Shown here one piece after another: positions 8,985-15,873 of a DNA stretch of 36,621 nt. The stretch spans positions 1 through 36,621 of the forward strand of contig DLNM01000033.1 of NCBI GenBank assembly GCA_002479485.1, read 5' to 3'. A program made the position numbers and the translations under genes. The notes below the pieces were generated by a model that worked only from the letters and a program-made list of their open reading frames with translations, did not search any database and had not been told where the DNA came from. The stretch is from Firmicutes bacterium UBA7510 (GTDB taxonomy: Bacteria > Bacillota > Clostridia > Tissierellales > Sedimentibacteraceae). How positions within the stretch are numbered: the stretch's first letter is position 1; each line of letters starts with the position of its first letter.

Positions 8985-9238
8985 TATGATGATAGGAAAA
9001 AGTAATATATAAAACAGGTCAAAGAGAGATAGGATAAGGTGAGAGCCTATTACAATGATATATATGAAGAACATCCTTGAATATTCAACCGAAATTTTTT
9101 GATTATACACTAAGAGTAGGCTTGAACGCATCCAAAGCGTTATTTGGTCAAGTGAACTTTTATTTATAAAAGTTAATTTGGGTGGTACCGCGTAAGTTAG
9201 CTCTTTCGTCCCTTATATTGGGATGAAAGAGCTTTTTT
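8985..9238 (+). promoter_or_regulatory. T-box riboswitch controlling asnS
   Basis: The hallmark T-box sequence TGGGTGGTACCGCG is at 9179-9192 and is followed by a terminator hairpin (AGCTCTTTC..GAAAGAGCT, 9199-9232) with a T-run. T-boxes sense uncharged tRNA; an AAC triplet at 9070-9072, in the context GAAGAACATC on the 3' side of the presumed stem I, would be the Asn specifier. The 5' end is estimated. This leader occupies the 365-base gap before asnS. Confidence 0.93.
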
Positions 9239-9264
9239 ATATTATTTTAAAATAGGAGGAAGAA

Positions 9265-10653
9265 ATGAAAGCAATTGATATTAAAGAATTGTACAAAATC
9301 GCAAGCACCTTATATGATAAGGAGGTTTGCATAAATGGTTGGATTAAAACTATCAGGGATTCAAAAAACTTTGGATTCATTGAAATAAATGACGGAACAT
9401 TTTTCAAAAATGTTCAGATTGTATTTGAAAATAATTTAGAAAATTTTGAAGAAGTGAAGAAATTCTCAACAGGAAGTGGTATAACTGTAAAAGGTATACT
9501 TACTGAAACACCTGAATCTAAGCAACCATTTGAAATTAAAGCAACAGAAATTATATTAGAGGCTGCATCTGATAACAGCTTTCCATTACAAAAGAAAAAG
9601 CACAGCTTTGAGTATTTAAGAACTATAGCTCATTTAAGACCAAGAAGTAATACATTTTCTGCAGTATTTAGAGTGCGTTCTCTAGCTGCTTATGCAATTC
9701 ATAAATTTTTCAATGAAAGAGGATTTGTATATGCGCATACTCCAATAATTACTGCCAGTGATGCAGAGGGTGCTGGAGAAATGTTTAGAGTTACAACTCT
9801 TGACCTTGAAAACATTGAAAAGAAAGATGGAGTTGTAGATTACTCAAAAGATTTCTTTGCAAAATCAGCGAACCTAACAGTAAGTGGTCAACTAGAGGCT
9901 GAAACATTTGCTTTAGCATTTAAAAATGTTTATACCTTTGGACCAACCTTTAGAGCTGAAAATTCAAACACAACTAGACATGCTTCTGAGTTTTGGATGA
10001 TAGAGCCAGAGATAGCCTTTGCTGATTTAAGTGATGATATGGATTTAGCAGAAGATATGGTTAAATACATCATCAACTATGTTATGGAAAACGCACCTGA
10101 AGAAATGCAGTTTTTCAACAGTTTTATAGACAAAGGCTTGTTTGACAGATTAAACAATGTTGCAAATTCTGACTTTGGTAGAATTACTTATACCGAAGCT
10201 ATAGAAATATTAAAGAAAAACAACGATAAATTCGAGTATCCTGTTGAGTGGGGAACTGATATTCAAACAGAACATGAAAGATATTTGGCTGAGCAAATAT
10301 TTAAAAGACCTGTGTTTGTAACTGATTATCCTAAGGACATTAAAGCATTTTATATGAGACTTAACGATGATGGTAAAACAGTAGCAGCTACAGACTTACT
10401 TGTTCCCGGAGTTGGCGAAATGATAGGTGGTTCTCAAAGAGAGGAAAGACTTGATGTATTATTAAAACGTATGGAAGAAATGGATGTTCCATCAGAGGAT
10501 ATGTGGTGGTATTTAGAACTTAGAAAATACGGTGGAGTTAAGCACGCAGGATATGGCTTAGGTTTTGAAAGGTTAATCATGTACCTAACAGGCATGACAA
10601 ACATAAGAGACGTAATACCATTCCCAAGAACACCAAAAACAGCAGAATTTTAA
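9265..10653 (+). CDS. asnS: Asparaginyl-tRNA synthetase
   Basis: Charges tRNA-Asn with asparagine in the cytoplasm. The 462-residue length is typical. An N-terminal OB-fold anticodon-binding domain (about 1-110, 'VCINGWIKTIRDSKNFGFIEINDG') is followed by a class IIb catalytic core. This has motif 2 'FRAENSNTTRHASEFWMIEPE' (the Asn rather than Asp type, around residue 232) and motif 3 'GFERLIMYLTG' near the C-terminus. AGGAGGA precedes the ATG. Regulation by the T-box directly upstream agrees with an amino-acid-specific synthetase and supports AsnRS over AspRS. It stands alone, closed by a terminator. Confidence 0.97.
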   Translation: MKAIDIKELYKIASTLYDKEVCINGWIKTIRDSKNFGFIEINDGTFFKNVQIVFENNLENFEEVKKFSTGSGITVKGILTETPESKQPFEIKATEIILEAASDNSFPLQKKKHSFEYLRTIAHLRPRSNTFSAVFRVRSLAAYAIHKFFNERGFVYAHTPIITASDAEGAGEMFRVTTLDLENIEKKDGVVDYSKDFFAKSANLTVSGQLEAETFALAFKNVYTFGPTFRAENSNTTRHASEFWMIEPEIAFADLSDDMDLAEDMVKYIINYVMENAPEEMQFFNSFIDKGLFDRLNNVANSDFGRITYTEAIEILKKNNDKFEYPVEWGTDIQTEHERYLAEQIFKRPVFVTDYPKDIKAFYMRLNDDGKTVAATDLLVPGVGEMIGGSQREERLDVLLKRMEEMDVPSEDMWWYLELRKYGGVKHAGYGLGFERLIMYLTGMTNIRDVIPFPRTPKTAEF

Positions 10654-10674
10654 TAGTATAATTATATAAAAGAA

Positions 10675-10714
10675 AGCGCAGATTTGTACATAATATAAAT
10701 CTGCGCTATTTTTA
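10675..10714 (+). terminator. Terminator after asnS
   Basis: AGCGCAGATTT (10675-10685) and AAATCTGCGCT (10697-10707) form a perfect 11-bp stem with an 11-nt loop, followed by ATTTTTAT. It separates asnS from the peptide operon. Confidence 0.85.
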
Positions 10715-10762
10715 TTTATAGGGGCAAATGTAAAAATAATAAATTAATATTGCATGCATAAT

Positions 10763-10790
10763 TTGACATTTATTTTATTATAGATATGAT
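10763..10790 (+). promoter_or_regulatory. Putative promoter of the RiPP operon
   Basis: A perfect TTGACA at 10763-10768 and TATGAT at 10785-10790 are separated by 16 bases. The start of transcription would be near 10797, giving the precursor gene a leader of about 155 nt. Confidence 0.65.
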
Positions 10791-10869
10791 ACCATAAAGA
10801 CAAATATAATATAACTGTTTAATAAATACTCAACGCTTTTTATTAAAAATGATATTTCCTGTATAAGGG

Positions 10870-10928
10870 AAAATCATACATAAATAAACTTAAAGAAGAT
10901 GGTACTATCGCTGTAAGTTTGTGATTTT
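10870..10928 (+). promoter_or_regulatory. Structured leader before the precursor gene
   Basis: AAAATCA (10870-10876) can pair with TGATTTT (10922-10928), and inside it AAACTTA (10886-10892) pairs with TAAGTTT (10914-10920), closing a 21-nt loop rich in G and C for this genome. The long stem ends just before the AAAGGAG ribosome binding site. A further small imperfect hairpin (ATGATATTTCC/GGGAAAATCAT, about 10850-10876) would compete with it. I do not recognise a known riboswitch class. Confidence 0.4.
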
Positions 10929-10951
10929 TAAAGAAAGGAGAAGAGATTTAT

Positions 10952-11134
10952 ATGAAAAAACTATTGAAAAAAGAAATTAAAAGACCTTCTAACATTACCC
11001 AATTTGCAGCTTGTCCTGCATGTTCACAATGTGGAACATATTGTACAAAAACAACAAGTACTTTTTCTATGCAAACTACTCTAAGAGGCTTAGATGGTTA
11101 CACTACACCTTGGAAATATGAAAATGATAAATAG
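10952..11134 (+). CDS. Cys/Thr-rich RiPP precursor peptide
   Basis: A 60-residue peptide with a basic leader MKKLLKKEIKRPSNITQFAA, then a Cys block with Cys at 21, 24, 27 and 31 (C-x2-C-x2-C-x3-C). The tail is Thr-rich (Thr 32, 34, 35, 37, 42, 43, 51, 52) and ends in 'GYTTPWKYENDK'. It has no signal peptide and no double-Gly leader. It is directly followed by a radical SAM/SPASM maturase, which identifies it as the substrate. The MKKLxKK leader resembles what I remember of CLI_3235-family bacteriocin precursors of Clostridia; the related Clo7bot family is the alternative. AAAGGAGAAG lies before the ATG. The likely modification is Cys-thioether crosslinking (inference). The product's activity is unknown; antimicrobial action is a guess from the family name. 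Confidence 0.85.
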   Translation: MKKLLKKEIKRPSNITQFAACPACSQCGTYCTKTTSTFSMQTTLRGLDGYTTPWKYENDK

Positions 11135-11148
11135 TTAAAGATTTAATG

Positions 11149-11176
11149 GCTGTACAGGAGCTTATTCCTGTACAGC
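11149..11176 (+). terminator. Stem-loop between precursor and maturase genes
   Basis: GCTGTACAGGA (11149-11159) and TCCTGTACAGC (11166-11176) form a perfect 11-bp stem with a 6-nt loop, followed by a T-rich stretch (AATTATTTTAATTT). No promoter is evident before the maturase, so this is probably a partial terminator or mRNA-stabilising hairpin that keeps precursor mRNA above enzyme mRNA. Confidence 0.75.
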
Positions 11177-11213
11177 AATTATTTTAATTTGAATTTGATA
11201 GAGGGGGATTTTA

Positions 11214-12632
11214 ATGGTAAAAAATAAACCGTTTATAAAGCTTTTGCGTTCTCCTAACAGAGGATATTTTTTTGATGTCAATAGAAATGAAATTATTTCA
11301 GTAAGGGATGAAATATATAACTATTTAGAAGACGTGATGCTTGATTTGGACGAGGATGCTTCTTTAGAAACTATAAAATCTGTTGAAAATTTAAAGCAAA
11401 ATGGATACTTATCTTCAAATAAGGTTAAGGTTTTTGAACACTCATATTCAAAATATATTAATTCTTTTTTAAATCGTGGAATTAGAAAAGTTACATTACA
11501 GCTTACTCAAAATTGTAATTTTAGATGTAAGTATTGCTCTTATACTCAAAATGATGTTGGTCAAAGGCTACATTCGGACAAGCAGATGAGTTTTGAAATT
11601 GCTAAAAAAGGTATAGACTTTCTTTGGGAACATTCTGTTGATTCTAAGTCTGTTGATATAGGATTTTATGGTGGTGAACCATTGCTTAATTTTAAGCTAA
11701 TTGAGCAAATAATTGAGTATTGTGAGGTAAAATTTGATGGTAAAGAACATACATACACAATGACAACAAATGGAACATTATTAAGTGATGAAATTATAAA
11801 AGTTTTATCTGAATATAAAATAAATATGACTATCAGCTTAGACGGACACAAGGAGCTTAATGATAAAAATAGGGTATTCGCGAACAGCAATAAAAGTACA
11901 TTCGATGTAATTTATTCAAAGATAAAATACATAAGAGAAAATTACCCTGAATATCTTGAGAAGATAGGTATAAATATGGTCATTGATCCTTCAAATGATT
12001 TTGATACAGCTATGAGTTTATATAATGATCTTATGTTTGAGGGTATAAATATCAGGTCTATGATTATAGATGATATAAATAGCTCTAATAAAAATGTTTA
12101 TGCTGAAAGTTTCGTGTATAAACAGCGTTATTTTGATTTCTTAAATTGTCTTTCCTATTTAGGAAAAAATGTTGATGATGAAAAGATATATCCTTATGTA
12201 AAAGACGGTTTTACCTTCTTTTTAAAAATCAGAGATTTATTGTCTCCTACTGAAAAGCTACCTGAAAAAGCAGCACCGGCAGGGACTTGCATACCTGCTC
12301 AGGACAGGCTGTTTATAACAGCTGAAGGAAATTTTATACCTTGTGAAAGAGTAAGTGAAGTATCAGATGCTGCAATAATTGGAAATGTCGATACGGGATT
12401 TGATATGGATAAAGTTTATCCAATATTAAATTTAGGTAAGCTTACTGAAGATGAATGCCGTAACTGTTGGGCATTTAACAGATGCTCCTTATGCTTTAAA
12501 CATGCTGATGACGGAAAAAAATTAACTGGAGAGAGAAAAAGGGAATTTTGTGGCAATGTTTTAAATAGCACTGAAAAAAGTTTATATTTGACAATTTTTC
12601 TTAATGAAGCAGTAGAATTATATAATATTTAA
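11214..12632 (+). CDS. Radical SAM/SPASM peptide maturase (CcpM-like)
   Basis: Modifies the upstream precursor with radical chemistry, most likely at Cys residues. The N-terminal 90 residues ('GYFFDVNRNEIISVRDEIYNYL') look like the peptide-recognition region of SCIFF-type maturases. The radical SAM cluster motif CxxxCxxC is Cys101, Cys105 and Cys108, with GGEP at 153-156. The C-terminal SPASM region has Cys359, 377, 415, 418, 424, 427 and 446, enough for two further Fe-S clusters. The 472-residue length is normal for the class. It matches the 'Cys-rich peptide radical SAM maturase' group of Clostridia as I recall it. GAGGGGG precedes the ATG. The gene is downstream of the precursor's hairpin and starts the biosynthetic block. 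Bond type and positions cannot be read from sequence. Confidence 0.9.
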   Translation: MVKNKPFIKLLRSPNRGYFFDVNRNEIISVRDEIYNYLEDVMLDLDEDASLETIKSVENLKQNGYLSSNKVKVFEHSYSKYINSFLNRGIRKVTLQLTQNCNFRCKYCSYTQNDVGQRLHSDKQMSFEIAKKGIDFLWEHSVDSKSVDIGFYGGEPLLNFKLIEQIIEYCEVKFDGKEHTYTMTTNGTLLSDEIIKVLSEYKINMTISLDGHKELNDKNRVFANSNKSTFDVIYSKIKYIRENYPEYLEKIGINMVIDPSNDFDTAMSLYNDLMFEGINIRSMIIDDINSSNKNVYAESFVYKQRYFDFLNCLSYLGKNVDDEKIYPYVKDGFTFFLKIRDLLSPTEKLPEKAAPAGTCIPAQDRLFITAEGNFIPCERVSEVSDAAIIGNVDTGFDMDKVYPILNLGKLTEDECRNCWAFNRCSLCFKHADDGKKLTGERKREFCGNVLNSTEKSLYLTIFLNEAVELYNI

Positions 12633-12649
12633 AAATTAAGGAGGTAATT

Positions 12650-13756
12650 ATGAAAAAAGTAGCTGTTTATCCGTTTAGCGAAAATTCACTTTTTACATCT
12701 GTATATATGAGTAAATTATTGCCTGATTTAGTTGTTTCACATTTGGTTTCTGTAAATGGCGCAGGATTGGCAGGAAAAAAAGCAGGATATGTTTGCAATC
12801 TGAATATCGAAGAGTTAACGGTAACAGACGATATTGAAAGAGCACTTGAAAAATGTGATATATTACTGGTTTCTGACGGTAATTTAGATGATTTTATACA
12901 TAAAAATAGCTTAGATGTAATTGAATATGCAATTGAAAAAGAAAAGGATATAATCTGTGCATTGAAATTAAAACCTGAACAAGCTGAAATGTTTAAAAAT
13001 AAAAGTAAGCTAAAAAATATATCATTTATTTACACTGGCGATATAGAGGAAGAATTCATTGAATCGGAAAAATTATATAGAGCGTCACAATCATACTATA
13101 TGCCAAAAACTCCTATAATTTGTATAAGTGGAATCTTTGAAACTTTAGATAATTATAACTATGGTGTTTTGTTATCTCTGGTTGAAAAATTAAGAAAAGA
13201 TGGATATAAATGCTCAGGAATAGTAACGAATACAGAAGGAAAGATTATAGGAATGTATCCATTTAATATTATCTTGAAGGATAAGAATTACTCAGAGATT
13301 GAGAAGATAAATTTATACAGTAACTTTCTAAAACATATCGAGGAAAAAGAAAAGCCTGATGTATTGCTTTTGCAAATACCAGGAGGGCTAATGGCATATG
13401 ATTGCAAAATTAATAATAATTTTGGCATATATGCATTTTATGTGTCTAAAATATTAAAGCCCGACTTTTTTATGTATACTGTAGCGCATAATATTGATGT
13501 TACTCAGAATATTGAATCGCTGAATAAGGAAATAAATGAATTGTATGGGTTTAAAACAGATTGTGTAATTACTACAAACCAAGTTATAGATATTTTGTAT
13601 TCAAAATCTTCTGGTACACTGAGTACGATGTATGAAAAAATAGCATCTTATAATGAAAATGTTATAAATCAGCAATTAGGTATTCCTATTTATGAGTTTT
13701 TTAATAAACATGATTTGGAAACGTTATATCAACAAATTTTAGATAAACTTTCTTAG
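12650..13756 (+). CDS. RiPP accessory protein, Rossmann plus degenerate P-loop (TIGR04066-like)
   Basis: Function unknown. In Clostridial clusters of this kind the gene beside the maturase encodes a 'peptide maturation system protein' (TIGR04066, from memory). Visible parts: an N-terminal alpha/beta region with strands 'KKVAVYPFS' and 'CDILLVSDG' (69-77). From 153 comes a second alpha/beta domain opening with 'TPIICISGIFETLDNYNYG', in the place of a P-loop, but without the GK[ST] that binds phosphate. A Walker-B-like 'PDVLLLQIPGG' follows at 236-246. The two-domain plan recalls DUF1611-type NTPases, with the nucleotide site lost. It is soluble, with no signal or membrane segment. AGGAGG precedes it, 17 bases after the maturase stop. 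The same two-domain pattern recurs in the C-terminal half of the protease encoded at 15870. Confidence 0.7.
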   Translation: MKKVAVYPFSENSLFTSVYMSKLLPDLVVSHLVSVNGAGLAGKKAGYVCNLNIEELTVTDDIERALEKCDILLVSDGNLDDFIHKNSLDVIEYAIEKEKDIICALKLKPEQAEMFKNKSKLKNISFIYTGDIEEEFIESEKLYRASQSYYMPKTPIICISGIFETLDNYNYGVLLSLVEKLRKDGYKCSGIVTNTEGKIIGMYPFNIILKDKNYSEIEKINLYSNFLKHIEEKEKPDVLLLQIPGGLMAYDCKINNNFGIYAFYVSKILKPDFFMYTVAHNIDVTQNIESLNKEINELYGFKTDCVITTNQVIDILYSKSSGTLSTMYEKIASYNENVINQQLGIPIYEFFNKHDLETLYQQILDKLS

Positions 13757-13774
13757 AAGGTATAGGAGGTTAAT

Positions 13775-14056
13775 ATGAATCGCGATGAAATATTTGAAAT
13801 ATTAAGTGATATTTTAGTTAATAAATTGAAAATTAATGAAAATTTAATTAGAGAAGATAATTTTGATGAGCCGCTTACGGGAGATTTGTTTGGTTTTAAT
13901 GAAATCACTCTTGGATATACTTTTTTAGAGGTACAAAAAATATTTGAAATAGACATTAACGGAAGAGATTTAGATAATTATGGATTTAGTACTATAAATA
14001 AAATTGTTTCAATTATCGAAAAATATGTTGAAAGTGAAAGTTTACAGACAGTATGA
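13775..14056 (+). CDS. Acyl-carrier-like protein lacking the attachment serine
   Basis: A 93-residue acidic helical protein resembling acyl/peptidyl carrier proteins: N-terminal helix 'IFEILSDILVNKL', a loop, then 'LGYTFLEVQKIFEIDI' corresponding to helix 2 of ACP (compare VELVMALEEEFGIEI). The DSL motif that carries phosphopantetheine would fall at residues 42-44, which here read Asn-Glu-Ile; there is no Ser nearby. It therefore should not be a conventional thioester carrier. Clostridial clusters of this type contain an 'ACP-related peptide maturation protein' (TIGR04069, from memory). GGAGG precedes the ATG, and its stop overlaps the transporter start (ATGA). It may be a docking adaptor for the maturase or exporter (inference). 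Confidence 0.72.
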   Translation: MNRDEIFEILSDILVNKLKINENLIREDNFDEPLTGDLFGFNEITLGYTFLEVQKIFEIDINGRDLDNYGFSTINKIVSIIEKYVESESLQTV

Positions 14057-15873
14057 AAAGTATATTGAGCGTATTTAGGACAATCATCTACTGTCTGTCA
14101 TTGTCATGGAAATCATCTAAAATATATACGTTAATTAGATTATCAGGAAGTATAGCGGTTTCATTTATAGGTATTTTGCTTTCATTTTTACTAAAGCAAA
14201 TTATTGATTTATTGTCGGAAAGTAATTTTACAAATAATAATTGGAACAATTTTATTAGTAACAAAGAAATAGCTTTAACATGTTTTTTGATTGCAATAAC
14301 ATGCATTTCTGTTTTTAAGGCTGTCACTGATAAAATAATGGAGTATTCAACTAGAATGCATATGGACATTATTGATAATTATATTACCAGGCAAATGATT
14401 GAAAATACTCTTAATGCAAATTTGGAGCTTTTTGATAATCCAGAATATCGTAATAAATTGACATCAATACGTCAGGATTTAAGCTCAATAGCTGGATCGG
14501 TTTTCAGTGTTCTTAATTTAATTACTTCTATTATCACTTTCTTGAGTATTTTTATAATTTTATCTGCCAGCAATTTATGGTACGGAATTATTGTAATGCT
14601 GGCATCTGTGCCGTCTGCATTTGTGGATCAGAAATATACTAAGGAATTATATCATCTTAGTCTTGAAAATATAAGTGGTGAACGTCAAAAGGAATATGTT
14701 TATCATATTTCGTCTTCTAAAAATTTTGCGGTAGATATTCGCATATTTCAAATAGGAAATATGCTTAAAAATAAATATAATCGTTTATGTGATAAAATTC
14801 TTATTCAGCGTAGAGAAAAATTGAAATCAAAAACTGTTTTCGCGTGTATTTTTGAACTTTTACCTGAGATAATGATTTTTTTTATAACGCTCAAAATTGG
14901 ATTTGGAGTTTTAAATGGCTTAAACAGCGTTGGAGACTATTCATTTTACACAGGTCTTTTGTCTCAGATGTGGGTAAGTATATTACTATTGATAAATTCA
15001 ATTGTTTTGATTTATGATAATAAGCTAAAATTAGATAATATTAAATCCTTTGAAAAAATATCATTTATGGAAATAAAAGATGGAAATATGGATATAGAGG
15101 ATATAAAAACTATAGAGTTTAAAGAAGTGTGCTTTTCATATCCAAATACATCTAAAATGATTTTGAAAAATATAAGTTTTTTCATAGGAGAAAAAGAAAA
15201 GGTAGTGCTTGTAGGTATTAATGGCTCTGGAAAAACTACAATTATAAAACTTTTGATGCGTTTTTATGATGTTGATGAAGGAATGATACTTATAAATAGT
15301 ATAAATATAAAGGAGTACAAAATAGACAGTTTTAGAAAATGCTTTTCTGTATATTTTCAAGAATCATCTAATTTTGCATTTAGTATAAGAGAAAATATTA
15401 TATTTTCAGATGTAGACAAAGAAAATGACAGTAAAATATACGATATTTTTTCAAGACTTAACGGAAGTAATATTGTTGATAAGGCAGAGGAAGGGCTTGA
15501 AACTCAGATTACACGTTTCTTTTCAGAAAATGGACTTGAACTATCTGGAGGAGAAAATCAAAAAGTTGCTTTAGTTCGTACACTTTATAAAAATTGCAGT
15601 GCAGTTATTCTTGATGAGCCATCATCATCACTGGATCCTGAAGCAGAATATATGCTTTTTGAAGTGCTTAGAGAATATTGCATGGACAAAACAACCTTAT
15701 TTACGTCTCACAGATTATCAAATGTAGCTTTGGCAGACAGAATAGTTGTAATAGAAAATGGAGAGATAATAGAAAACGGAACAGAAAAAGAGCTTTTAGA
15801 AAATCCTAAAAGATATGCTGTATTGTACAAATATCAGGCACAAAAGTATAATGAAAGGAGCCTATCTGTATGA
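14053..15873 (+). CDS. ABC transporter (fused membrane and ATPase domains), probable peptide exporter
   Basis: Half-size exporter, 606 residues. Hydrophobic segments lie at about 30-52, 75-92, 150-190 and 262-322. An ATPase domain from about 353 has Walker A GINGSGKT (388-395), signature LSGGE (497-501), Walker B VILDEP (518-523) and switch His 553. The fold is type IV (MsbA/LanT-like), working as a dimer. There is no N-terminal C39 protease domain, so leader removal must be done elsewhere, probably by the next gene's subtilase. It overlaps both neighbours by ATGA, implying coupled translation. Export of the modified peptide is inferred from context; it could also give self-protection, as no separate immunity gene is visible. 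Confidence 0.88.
   Translation: MKSILSVFRTIIYCLSLSWKSSKIYTLIRLSGSIAVSFIGILLSFLLKQIIDLLSESNFTNNNWNNFISNKEIALTCFLIAITCISVFKAVTDKIMEYSTRMHMDIIDNYITRQMIENTLNANLELFDNPEYRNKLTSIRQDLSSIAGSVFSVLNLITSIITFLSIFIILSASNLWYGIIVMLASVPSAFVDQKYTKELYHLSLENISGERQKEYVYHISSSKNFAVDIRIFQIGNMLKNKYNRLCDKILIQRREKLKSKTVFACIFELLPEIMIFFITLKIGFGVLNGLNSVGDYSFYTGLLSQMWVSILLLINSIVLIYDNKLKLDNIKSFEKISFMEIKDGNMDIEDIKTIEFKEVCFSYPNTSKMILKNISFFIGEKEKVVLVGINGSGKTTIIKLLMRFYDVDEGMILINSINIKEYKIDSFRKCFSVYFQESSNFAFSIRENIIFSDVDKENDSKIYDIFSRLNGSNIVDKAEEGLETQITRFFSENGLELSGGENQKVALVRTLYKNCSAVILDEPSSSLDPEAEYMLFEVLREYCMDKTTLFTSHRLSNVALADRIVVIENGEIIENGTEKELLENPKRYAVLYKYQAQKYNERSLSV

Noticed and set aside
8985..9238. Possibility that the asnS leader is a tRNA or small RNA gene
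   Set aside because: The TGGGTGGTACCGCG box and the following terminator identify a T-box; no cloverleaf with CCA-type end is present.
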